A stretch of DNA of 51,083 bases, taken from assembly GCF_018373095.1 (NCBI RefSeq), contig NZ_JAHAHT010000003.1:1-51083 (forward strand), in the 5' to 3' direction. Below are positions 8,090 through 15,237 of this stretch, one piece after another; the stretch's first letter is position 1; each line of letters begins with the position of its first letter. The stretch comes from Haemophilus parahaemolyticus (lineage in GTDB: Bacteria > Pseudomonadota > Gammaproteobacteria > Enterobacterales > Pasteurellaceae). The notes beneath the pieces are model-generated. The model made no database searches. It saw nothing but the letters and a program-made list of their open reading frames with translations, and had not been told where the DNA came from. The position numbers were made by a program, and so were the translations under genes.

Positions 8090-8770
8090 ATGACAACATT
8101 ACTCCGCTGTGAAAACATCAGCAAATTTTATAACGAAGGCGATCAGGAAGTGCAGGTATTGAAAGAGGTTTCTTTTTCAATGAATGCTGGCGAGCTGGTA
8201 GCGATTGTGGGCAGTTCTGGCTCGGGAAAGAGTACGCTTTTGCATACACTTGGTGGCTTAGATCAACCGAGTTCGGGTGAGGTATGGATACAAGATCAAT
8301 CCTTGCAGAAACTAAGTGCGAATAAGCTAGCGAGCTTACGTAATCAGCATTTAGGCTTTGTGTATCAGTTCCATCATTTGATGGCGGATTTCACCGCATT
8401 GGAAAACGTGATGATGCCGATGTTAATTGGAAAACAGAACAAATCGGAAGCAAAAGATCGTGCTGAAAAGATGTTGCAAGCGGTCGGATTATCGCACCGA
8501 ATTACACATCGCCCATCAGCACTTTCGGGCGGTGAACGTCAGCGCGTGGCAATTGCCCGTGCTTTAGTGAATAATCCTGATTTAGTGCTTGCTGATGAAC
8601 CAACAGGGAACTTGGATCAGAAGACCACTGAGAGTATTTTTGATCTGATCAAACAACTCAACGCAGAACAAAATATCGCCTTTTTATTGGTGACTCACGA
8701 TCTGAGTCTAGCTCAAAAACTCTCACGTCGTTTTATAATGTGTGATGGCATATTACGTGAGGAAGGCTAA
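8090..8770 (+). CDS. lolD: Lipoprotein-releasing system ATP-binding protein LolD
   Basis: ATPase of LolCDE. At 226 residues it shows a complete ABC set: Walker A GSSGSGKST (41-49), Q-loop in FVYQFHHLM, signature LSGGERQRVAIARAL near 145, Walker B LVLADEPTGNLD near 166, and the switch histidine in LVTHD. FVYQFHHLMADFTALENV is typical of the LolD/MacB subfamily. It follows lolC after 68 bases, which contain a small inverted repeat (TGTAGG 8034-8039, CCTACA 8057-8062), and overlaps the lolE start by one base. Confidence 0.95.
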   Translation: MTTLLRCENISKFYNEGDQEVQVLKEVSFSMNAGELVAIVGSSGSGKSTLLHTLGGLDQPSSGEVWIQDQSLQKLSANKLASLRNQHLGFVYQFHHLMADFTALENVMMPMLIGKQNKSEAKDRAEKMLQAVGLSHRITHRPSALSGGERQRVAIARALVNNPDLVLADEPTGNLDQKTTESIFDLIKQLNAEQNIAFLLVTHDLSLAQKLSRRFIMCDGILREEG

Positions 8771-10020
8771 TGAACACTCCATTTTTTATTAGCTGGCGTT
8801 ATCAAAAAGGTAAGCAAAAAAACCGCCTTGTGTCGCTGATTGCTTGGTTTTCCACCATTGGGATTGCTTTAGGCGTGGCGGTGTTGATTATCGGCTTAAG
8901 TGCAATGAATGGCTTTGAGCGTGAACTTAATCAGCGCGTACTTTCTGTTGTCCCACACGCAGAAGTCTATGCTTACGATGGCACTAAAGAGGGAGTGATT
9001 AGAGATCCTATTCAGCTCGAAAAATTGATTAAACAGAGCGGAAATGTGGTTGCTACCGCACCATTTATCACCTTTACAGCTTTGATTGAAAACGGCACTC
9101 AACTTAAAATTGCTCAAGTGAGAGGTATTGATCCGCAAAAGCAAGAGGGAGTCAGTCAACTTGGGCATTTTGTACAAGTCAATCAATGGGAAGCTTTCAA
9201 AAAAGAGGGCGGTTTAATTTTAGGTGCTGGCATTGCAAAAGCGTTAGAGGTTAATGTAGGCGATGAAGTGACTTTGTTGCTGCCACAATCCAGTGAAAAT
9301 GAACGTTTGGCTCAACCGTTGCGTTTTAACTTACCGATTACGGGCATTTTGAAACTAGAGGGGCAGCTGGATTATAGTTATGCATTACTATCAATTGAAA
9401 AAGCACGAGAATTGTTAGATTACGAACGAGGAGAAGTAACGGGCGTGGAGCTAGCTTTGCGTTCACCATTTGAAGTGCAACAACTAGATCTTTCGCAATT
9501 AAATCACTTTAATCAACCGCTTTATTTGAACACTTGGGTTAATAAATTTGGATATATGTATAACGACATCCAGCTGGTTCGCACCGTGATGTATATTGCG
9601 ATGGTACTTGTCATTGGCGTGGCGTGTTTCAATATTATTTCAACGTTGGTAATGGCAGTCAAAGATAAGCAAGGCGATATCGCGATTATGCGAACACTTG
9701 GAGCGAATAACGGTTTTATTAAACGGATTTTCCTCTGGTATGGTTTGCTTTCAGGAATGAAAGGGGCGCTATTAGGTATTCTACTTGGTGTGGTGTTAGC
9801 CTTAAATTTAACTAGTATTATCAAAGGGCTAGAGAACTTACTTGGCATTCACCTGCTTTCTGAAGGAATTTATTTTGTTAACTTCCTACCAAGTGAATTG
9901 CATTGGCAAGATATTGTTTATGTATTGCTTGCCACGACTGTATTGAGCTTATGTGCAAGCCTTTATCCTGCTTCTCGAGCAGCAAAATTAGAACCTGCGA
10001 AGGTGTTAAGTGGGTATTAA
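8770..10020 (+). CDS. lolE: Lipoprotein-releasing ABC transporter permease LolE
   Basis: Second permease of LolCDE, 416 residues (E. coli LolE 414). It is built like LolC (FISWRYQKGK start, one N-terminal helix near 23-45, periplasmic domain, three C-terminal helices, LYPASRAAKLEPAKVLSGY end) but clearly diverged in the periplasmic domain. The ATG overlaps the lolD stop (TAATG), implying translational coupling. Confidence 0.93.
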   Translation: MNTPFFISWRYQKGKQKNRLVSLIAWFSTIGIALGVAVLIIGLSAMNGFERELNQRVLSVVPHAEVYAYDGTKEGVIRDPIQLEKLIKQSGNVVATAPFITFTALIENGTQLKIAQVRGIDPQKQEGVSQLGHFVQVNQWEAFKKEGGLILGAGIAKALEVNVGDEVTLLLPQSSENERLAQPLRFNLPITGILKLEGQLDYSYALLSIEKARELLDYERGEVTGVELALRSPFEVQQLDLSQLNHFNQPLYLNTWVNKFGYMYNDIQLVRTVMYIAMVLVIGVACFNIISTLVMAVKDKQGDIAIMRTLGANNGFIKRIFLWYGLLSGMKGALLGILLGVVLALNLTSIIKGLENLLGIHLLSEGIYFVNFLPSELHWQDIVYVLLATTVLSLCASLYPASRAAKLEPAKVLSGY

Positions 10021-10034
10021 ATTCTACCATTAAG

Positions 10035-10057
10035 TCCTAGGGTTTTCTGCCCTAGGA
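10035..10057 (+). terminator. Stem-loop after lolE
   Basis: TCCTAGGG pairs perfectly with CCCTAGGA around TTTTCTG, 15 bases after the lolE stop. The downstream bases are A/T rich but not a T-run, so termination may be weak; the hairpin could also stabilise the 3' end of the message. Confidence 0.5.
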
Positions 10058-10174
10058 ATATAAATATGATAAAATTTTAATCATTTAAAGAGTGAAACTT
10101 AATCACTTTATCCACTGTTTCGCTTGTTATCTAATCAAACGATCTCCATTTTCTTATTTTTTCTGCAAAAAAAC

Positions 10175-10203
10175 TTGCAACTGTATAGTAAACCACTATA
10201 CTG
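10175..10203 (+). promoter_or_regulatory. recA promoter with candidate LexA (SOS) half-sites
   Basis: TTGCAA (10175-10180) and TATACT (10197-10202) are 16 bases apart. CTGTATAG (10181-10188) and CTATACTG (10196-10203), which resemble the two halves of a LexA box, lie in and beside the spacer. They span 23 bases instead of the canonical 16, so the operator assignment is tentative. A second inverted repeat, TGTTCAA-AA-TTGAACA (10218-10233), lies in the untranslated leader. Confidence 0.4.
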
Positions 10204-10278
10204 GCATCCAGTTAAATTGTTCAAAATTGAACAGAATACAACCATTTTTAAACTAATTTATGACACAAGGATTAACCT

Positions 10279-11475
10279 ATGGCAGCAGAGAAAAAAAGCA
10301 ATAAAAACGTTGTGGTAAAACAGACAGATCCAGTACAACGCGAGAAAGCCCTTGCAGCGGCATTAGCGCAAATTGAAAAACAATTTGGTAAAGGCTCAAT
10401 TATGAAATTGGGTCAAACAGAGAACTTGGATATTGAAGCGGTTTCAACTGGTTCACTTGGTTTAGATATGGCGTTAGGTATTGGTGGTTTACCAATGGGG
10501 CGTATCGTTGAGATCTTCGGGCCAGAATCGTCAGGTAAAACAACTTTAACGTTATCAACCATTGCTCAAGCACAAAAAGCGGGTAAAACTTGTGCCTTTA
10601 TTGATGCTGAGCACGCACTTGATCCAGTTTATGCACAAAAATTAGGCGTAAACACCGATGATTTATTGATTTCTCAGCCAGATAACGGTGAGCAAGCATT
10701 AGAAATTTGTGATGCATTAGTACGTTCTGGCGCAGTGGATGTGATTATCGTGGACTCAGTTGCAGCATTAACACCAAAAGCAGAAATTGAAGGCGATATG
10801 GGCGATTCACATATGGGTTTACAAGCTCGTTTGATGTCTCAAGCATTGCGTAAATTAACCGCTAACATCAAAACGACTAACTGCTTGGTGATTTTCATCA
10901 ACCAGATTCGTATGAAAATCGGTGTGATGTTTGGTAACCCAGAAACCACAACAGGTGGTAACGCATTGAAATTCTACTCTTCTGTGCGTTTAGACATTCG
11001 TCGTTCAGGCGTGGTAAAAGATGGCGATAACATCATTGGTAGTGAAACTAAAGTGAAAGTGGTGAAAAATAAAGTTGCTCCACCATTCCGTGAAGTAAAC
11101 TTCGATATTATGTATGGAGAAGGCATTGCTCGCATTAATGAACTACTTATCTTGGCGGAAAAACAAGGCTTTATTCAGAAATCAGGGGCTTGGTTCTCCT
11201 ATGAAGGTGAGAAAATTGGTCAAGGTAAAAACAATGCGATTAAATGGTTGGCAGAACACCCTGAAGTAACGGCAAAAATTGAAGCTGAGTTACGCGAGCT
11301 CTTTATGAAAAACCCAAATAGTATCTTAGCACCAAGTCCGAAAAAAGGAAAAAAAGGTAAAGGAAAAGATGTTGAAGAAGCAGAAGAAATAGAAGAAATC
11401 GAAGAGATCGAAGATGATGTAGAAGAATTAGACGCAGATGCCGATGATTTCAACGAAGATGAAGAAGAACTTTAA
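10279..11475 (+). CDS. recA: Recombinase RecA with an unusually long acidic C-terminal tail
   Basis: ATP-dependent strand-exchange protein and activator of LexA cleavage. The core is standard: the N-terminal polymerisation segment, Walker A GPESSGKTT (81-89), Walker B in VDVIIVDSVAALTP, and the MAW-type L1/L2 regions including the signature ALRKLTANIK. At 398 residues it is about 45 longer than E. coli RecA (353). The excess lies after NPNSILAPSP as a lysine/glycine linker (KKGKKGKGK) and then 35 residues of which 23 are Asp or Glu, including three EEI units. Translation starts at ATG after a weak AAGGA. recX follows beyond an attenuating hairpin. Confidence 0.97.
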   Translation: MAAEKKSNKNVVVKQTDPVQREKALAAALAQIEKQFGKGSIMKLGQTENLDIEAVSTGSLGLDMALGIGGLPMGRIVEIFGPESSGKTTLTLSTIAQAQKAGKTCAFIDAEHALDPVYAQKLGVNTDDLLISQPDNGEQALEICDALVRSGAVDVIIVDSVAALTPKAEIEGDMGDSHMGLQARLMSQALRKLTANIKTTNCLVIFINQIRMKIGVMFGNPETTTGGNALKFYSSVRLDIRRSGVVKDGDNIIGSETKVKVVKNKVAPPFREVNFDIMYGEGIARINELLILAEKQGFIQKSGAWFSYEGEKIGQGKNNAIKWLAEHPEVTAKIEAELRELFMKNPNSILAPSPKKGKKGKGKDVEEAEEIEEIEEIEDDVEELDADADDFNEDEEEL

Positions 11476-11490
11476 TCTATAATTATGATC

Positions 11491-11518
11491 AAATGCGACA
11501 GAAATGTCGCATTTTTTC
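11491..11518 (+). terminator. recA terminator / recA-recX attenuator
   Basis: AAATGCGACA (11491-11500) and TGTCGCATTT (11505-11514) form a 10-bp stem closed by a GAAA tetraloop, followed by a T-run. Placed between recA and recX, it fits the known arrangement in which recX is expressed only by read-through from recA. Confidence 0.9.
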
Positions 11519-11533
11519 TATACTCTAAGCATT

Positions 11534-12040
11534 ATGACAGAACAAAAAACAAACGATAGAAAAACTCATAAGTACAGTGCGTTAAATTACACACTTTACC
11601 TACTTTCCAAACGAGATTACACTGAAAAGCAGTTACGTTCCAAGCTCAAATTAAAAGAGTATGAAGCGGTCGAAATTGATGAGGCTATTGCAAAAGCCCA
11701 AGAGCATAATTGGCAAAGCGATGAGCGTTTTTGCACTTCTTTTATTCGCTATCGCTCTCAACAAGGAATTGGACCGCGTCGCTTAAAGCAAGAGTTGAAA
11801 ATGAAAGGCGTGCCAGAATATTTGATTACTGATGCGATAGACAATGCCGAAGCAGAAGAAGAGATTGATTTCTACGATATTGCAGAGCGAGTCTTTGAGC
11901 GAAAACGCCCACGAGTTTGGGATATGAAAGCAAAGCAGAAAATGTGGCGGTTTATGGTGAGCCGTGGGTTTTATCAGGATCATTTTAGTCATTTGATGGA
12001 AATAGATTATAATGATGACGATGATGAATTTAACGAATAA
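11534..12040 (+). CDS. recX: Regulatory protein RecX
   Basis: Small modulator that binds RecA filaments and limits their growth. The 168-residue helical protein shows RecX features: a three-helix repeat start NYTLYLLSKRDYTEKQLRSKL, DRFI-like SDERFCTSFIRYRSQQGIGPRRLKQEL, and a C-terminal FLMRRGF-like segment MWRFMVSRGFYQDH. An in-frame ATG at 11504 lies inside the terminator stem-loop, so the next ATG was chosen. Position directly after recA is the classical context. Confidence 0.9.
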   Translation: MTEQKTNDRKTHKYSALNYTLYLLSKRDYTEKQLRSKLKLKEYEAVEIDEAIAKAQEHNWQSDERFCTSFIRYRSQQGIGPRRLKQELKMKGVPEYLITDAIDNAEAEEEIDFYDIAERVFERKRPRVWDMKAKQKMWRFMVSRGFYQDHFSHLMEIDYNDDDDEFNE

Positions 12041-12043
12041 ATA

Positions 12044-12811
12044 ATGATGCAAGAACAAAAAATACACAGACAAGTGGTGCTCGATACCGAAACCACAGGG
12101 ATGAACTTCAACGGTGCTCCGCACATTGGGCATAATATTATTGAGATTGGTGCGGTCGAGGTCATCAATCGCCGTTTAACAGGGCGAACCTATCACGTCT
12201 ACATCAAGCCACCACGTGAAGTAGAAGAGGAGGCAATTAAAGTTCACGGTATTACCAACGAATTCTTGCAAGATAAACCCTCTTTCGCCGAAATTGCTGA
12301 CGAGTTCGTAGATTTTATTAAAGGTGCGGAACTTGTGATTCATAACGCCCCCTTTGATGTGGGCTTTATGGATCATGAATTTTCATTCTTAAAAAATCCG
12401 CCACCGAAAACGGCGGAGATGTGTACAGTGACAGACAGCCTCGCAATGGCACGTAAAATGTACCCTGGCAAACGGAACAACTTAGATGCACTCTGCGACC
12501 GCTTAGGTATCGATAATAGCAAGCGTGTACTTCACGGGGCGTTACTGGATGCGGAAATTCTAGCTGATGTTTTCCTGATGATGACAGGTGGTCAAATCGC
12601 CCTGTTAGCGGATGAAACGGAAGAAAACACACAAGCGGTTGAATCTCAAGAAGAAATTGTAAGGGAGGATGTTGATTCCAGTGGAACTATTGTGTTCCAA
12701 GCCAACACTTCAGAACTTGAAGCCCACGAAGCATTTCTGGCATTAATCAATAAAAAATCGAAAGAGAATTGCATTTGGTTGGAGCGGTTGGAAAATAAAA
12801 CCGAACAGTAA
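12044..12811 (+). CDS. dnaQ: DNA polymerase III epsilon subunit (3'-5' proofreading exonuclease)
   Basis: Proofreading subunit of the replicative polymerase core. The DEDDh active site is complete: D14 and E16 in VLDTETTG, D105 in HNAPFDVGFMD, and H164 and D169 in HGALLDAE. QIALLA (about 184-189) occupies the place of the E. coli beta-clamp-binding motif. The 255-residue length fits, and the C-terminal part after the linker corresponds to the polymerase-alpha binding tail. The start is ATG ATG, three bases after recX, so the two are likely cotranscribed. In many relatives dnaQ is next to rnhA; here rnhA is absent. Confidence 0.95.
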   Translation: MMQEQKIHRQVVLDTETTGMNFNGAPHIGHNIIEIGAVEVINRRLTGRTYHVYIKPPREVEEEAIKVHGITNEFLQDKPSFAEIADEFVDFIKGAELVIHNAPFDVGFMDHEFSFLKNPPPKTAEMCTVTDSLAMARKMYPGKRNNLDALCDRLGIDNSKRVLHGALLDAEILADVFLMMTGGQIALLADETEENTQAVESQEEIVREDVDSSGTIVFQANTSELEAHEAFLALINKKSKENCIWLERLENKTEQ

Positions 12812-12946
12812 TTGAAACAAGAATTCAATATTATAATACACAAGAATGGCTATGGTTTATTAAAAGAAAAACGCGATTACCCAGTTTCATTAGCAATTTC
12901 TCCAGGAGTAATTTTAGATTTAATTTGCTTTATAACTACAATTTAA
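12812..12946 (+). other. Possible small ORF or gene remnant directly after dnaQ (44 codons, TTG start)
   Basis: Immediately after the dnaQ stop an open frame begins with TTG and encodes 44 residues, with the middle IIIHKNGYGLLKEKRD and a hydrophobic C-terminus (LAISPGVILDLICFITTI). No separate ribosome binding site is visible; expression would rely on coupling to dnaQ. It matches nothing I recognise, and the base composition is as A/T rich as intergenic DNA, so it may be noncoding. Confidence 0.2.
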
Positions 12947-12959
12947 AAAAAGATGTTTC

Positions 12960-12998
12960 AAAAGACCAAATTCAACTGAGTTTGGTCTTTTGCATTTT
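12960..12998 (+). terminator. Terminator closing the recA-recX-dnaQ unit (possibly bidirectional)
   Basis: AAAGACCAAA (12961-12970) pairs with TTTGGTCTTT (12981-12990), extended by one A:T pair, with a 10-base loop. GCATTTTT follows on plus. On minus, the complement TTTTG-rich side also faces the end of yacL. Confidence 0.8.
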
Positions 12999-13023
12999 TA
13001 TTAAGAAATTTTACCGCTTGCTT

Positions 13024-13401
13024 TTAATGGTAGGTTCTTAAAAACTTTTGATAGGCTTTTAAAAATGCTTCAAAATCATTTAAACCACAAAAAGCAACAC
13101 TCTCTTCATTGTAAAAATTAAAACCTTCTTCCATTAAAGACTCATCAAAATCATCTTCTAAATTATTTGCTTTAGCTATTACCTCATCACCATTAAAATA
13201 AAGACTATATTCTTTTCCTTCAAACACAAATTCATATTGATTTGGATAAATTGCTTTGAATCGCTCAATTTCCTCTAAAATGATATGTAATGCTTTATCA
13301 TTACCAATGATTTCATTATTCAACCAACGAGCAAATGCTTCATGATCCATTGAACAGCGAGCAATCACACCATGCATAGTGTGGGTAAATTGATATTCCA
13401 T
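13024..13401 (-). CDS. yacL: UPF0231 family protein YacL
   Basis: Conserved protein of unknown function, 125 residues, recognisable from E. coli YacL by its opening MEYQFTHTMHGVIARCSMDH and the segments WLNNEI, GDEVIAKANNLE and MEEGFNFYNEESVAFCGLNDFEAF. It is acidic, cytosolic and without membrane segments or known catalytic motifs. AGGAAAAA precedes the ATG. It follows mtgA on the minus strand after 37 bases and may be the last gene of trpR-mtgA-yacL. Confidence 0.85.
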   Translation of the reverse strand: MEYQFTHTMHGVIARCSMDHEAFARWLNNEIIGNDKALHIILEEIERFKAIYPNQYEFVFEGKEYSLYFNGDEVIAKANNLEDDFDESLMEEGFNFYNEESVAFCGLNDFEAFLKAYQKFLRTYH

Positions 13402-13438
13402 TTTTCCTCCATTCGAAATCTATATTAGTGATATTTAA

Positions 13439-14173
13439 TCAGTCTAACTTATTTAGGTACTTCTGCCCACCTAATGCAGAAACTTGTTTTATAATCCAGG
13501 CCTGGCGTTTTTTCATTGTTGTATTAGGGCGATCTACCCGATAGATATTAGGATTAGGTAAAGAGGCGGCTAACAATGCGGCTTCTGATATAGTAAGATT
13601 CTTCGCTGATTTTTTAAAAAATGCTTGAGATGCGGCTTCCACTCCAAAAATACCATTACCAAATTCGGCTACATTTAAATAAACTTCTAAAATTCTTGTT
13701 TTTCCCCAAAATTGTTCAATAACAAAAGTTAAAGGAAGTTCAATTCCCTTACGAAGCCAGCTCTGCCCATGCCAAAGAAACATATTTTTGATAGTTTGTT
13801 GAGAAATTGTTGAAGCACCTCGTATAGTTTTTGATTTCGCATTTTTTTCTAATGCAATTTGAATTGCATTTAAATCAATCCCAAAATGACTTTCAAATTT
13901 CTGATCTTCTGAGGCAATTACCGCCATCTGCATCTGCCAAGAAATATTCTCCAAACTTACCCATTTTTTCTTAATGTTGTATGGTTTTCCTTCAATTAAA
14001 TGACTTATCTTTTGTTGTATCATATAAGCAGAATAGGGGACAGGTACCGTACTAAATAACAAAATAATGCTGAGCAAGCTTGTCAAAATAGGCATTGCAA
14101 TCCGACTTGAACCAAACCATGCCCAGCCTAATTTACTGGTAATTTCCTTTGGTATATAAAAATTTAATACCAA
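13439..14173 (-). CDS. mtgA: Monofunctional biosynthetic peptidoglycan transglycosylase MtgA
   Basis: Inner-membrane glycosyltransferase (GT51) that polymerises lipid II into glycan strands. One N-terminal membrane helix (about 26-42) is followed by the GT51 motifs: ASEDQKFESHFG with catalytic glutamate E89, RGASTISQQTIKN, KRIL-like KTRILEVYLNVAEFGNGIFG, and EAALLAASLPNP. The 244-residue length fits E. coli MtgA (242). The only usable start is TTG at 14173; the reading frame is open back to the trpR stop codon without ATG or GTG, so the true start could be slightly upstream at a non-standard codon. trpR is directly upstream, as in H. influenzae. Confidence 0.9.
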   Translation of the reverse strand: MVLNFYIPKEITSKLGWAWFGSSRIAMPILTSLLSIILLFSTVPVPYSAYMIQQKISHLIEGKPYNIKKKWVSLENISWQMQMAVIASEDQKFESHFGIDLNAIQIALEKNAKSKTIRGASTISQQTIKNMFLWHGQSWLRKGIELPLTFVIEQFWGKTRILEVYLNVAEFGNGIFGVEAASQAFFKKSAKNLTISEAALLAASLPNPNIYRVDRPNTTMKKRQAWIIKQVSALGGQKYLNKLD

Positions 14174-14230
14174 ATGAAATAGCTTTTTAACGCTTCTAAA
14201 TCCTTTTATTAAATGGCGTTTTTGGTTTTT

Positions 14231-14539
14231 TTACGTTTTGCCATTGAGTTTCTCATTTACCCAATCTAGAAAATGTGGATCAAGAGTTTTAAGCATATTG
14301 GATCCTCGCGTAATTGTTGCAGCACTGGTATTCAATTTTTGTTGAATTTCTCGCTGAGATAATTTATTACTTAATAGTTGTCCAACAATTTGTGTGCGTA
14401 AGCCAAGAGAACCGCGCTCATCTGGTGTTAAAAATAGAGAAAAAAATTGCTCTAATTTGTTTTCTGATACCGCTAATTCTAAGAGTTCAACAAATTCTTG
14501 CCACTCATTTTGATCTCGTTGAAGATAAACTGTTTTCAT
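14231..14539 (-). CDS. trpR: Trp operon repressor
   Basis: Tryptophan-activated DNA-binding repressor, 102 residues (E. coli 108). All-helical, with the helix-turn-helix in LSQREIQQKLNTSAATITRGSNML and the preceding family signature LTPDERGSLGLRTQIVGQLL. It likely controls trp genes elsewhere. It is first of the minus-strand trpR-mtgA pair; its TAA stop is in the same frame as mtgA, 20 codons before the mtgA TTG. The ribosome binding site is weak. Confidence 0.92.
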   Translation of the reverse strand: MKTVYLQRDQNEWQEFVELLELAVSENKLEQFFSLFLTPDERGSLGLRTQIVGQLLSNKLSQREIQQKLNTSAATITRGSNMLKTLDPHFLDWVNEKLNGKT

Positions 14540-14582
14540 AAATAATACTTTAAAATCAATATTCTATTATCACAAAACCATC

Positions 14583-15227
14583 TTAGTTTATAAGCCCATC
14601 AAACTTCAACTCATAATTATCGCCATCACGATTGTAAGAAATAAAGCGTGGGAATTTTTCGCCCTCAAATTTTTTTACCGTAATTGCTTTATGGTCAGCG
14701 GTGGTGAAACTATAGGTGATTTCTTGATAAGTTTTGCCATCTTCCGTTACCGCTTTTTGCGATTTTTTCAACTTCACATTCGGTGTTGGGTAGAGTTTTT
14801 TACCGTTTGTGGTTTGGAAGCTGGTTGGCAATTTATCGTAGTAGCTCAACTGGAATGCCGTGGTAAATAAGTCAAAAGTTGGCATTGTTAAAGGCTCAGT
14901 TGTAAGTGGATCTTTCGCTTTGCCGTATTGAATGTTTTGGCTATCGATTTCCGCTAAAGCATAGGTTTTTCCATTACGAGTATCCCGGTAGCTTAACATA
15001 TTAAAAATGCCGTTTTTCTCCGTACCTTTTGCAGTAAATACAATGTTATAAAGTGGCACGTTGATCTTTGATTGAATTTCATATTTTCCACTATCATGTT
15101 TGAAGTTCACATAAGCAGGCATTAAGTAGTTTGAGCTATATTTGATATTGAAATTCTCTGCGTAAGCGGTTGAAATCATCGAAAAAATTACAACACCAGT
15201 AAAGGCGATTTTTTTGAAAAATGTCAT
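14583..15227 (-). CDS. DUF3108 domain protein, predicted periplasmic
   Basis: Function unknown. The 214-residue product has a clear signal peptide (MTFFKKIAFTGVVIF..., cleavage after TAYA at about residue 23) and then an all-beta region with the DUF3108 feel: YSSNYLMPAYVNFKHDSGKYEIQSKINVPLYN, alternating strands, ending FISYNRDGDNYELKFDGL. The frame is open 13 codons further upstream, into cysB. The ATG at 15227 is chosen because it starts the signal peptide and has AAGGAAAA upstream, overlapping the cysB stop. Cotranscribed after cysB. Confidence 0.75.
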   Translation of the reverse strand: MTFFKKIAFTGVVIFSMISTAYAENFNIKYSSNYLMPAYVNFKHDSGKYEIQSKINVPLYNIVFTAKGTEKNGIFNMLSYRDTRNGKTYALAEIDSQNIQYGKAKDPLTTEPLTMPTFDLFTTAFQLSYYDKLPTSFQTTNGKKLYPTPNVKLKKSQKAVTEDGKTYQEITYSFTTADHKAITVKKFEGEKFPRFISYNRDGDNYELKFDGLIN

Positions 15228-15237
15228 TGGGTTTTCC

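Noticed and set aside
9522..9848. Minus-strand ORF opposite lolE
   Set aside because: Shadow of the conserved LolE membrane region; no start signals.
10124..10318. 64-codon plus-strand ORF overlapping the recA start
   Set aside because: Contains the recA promoter and leader, has no ribosome binding site, and runs out of frame into recA.
11220..11453. Serine-rich minus-strand ORF opposite the recA tail
   Set aside because: Simply the complement of the Glu/Asp codon repeats in recA.
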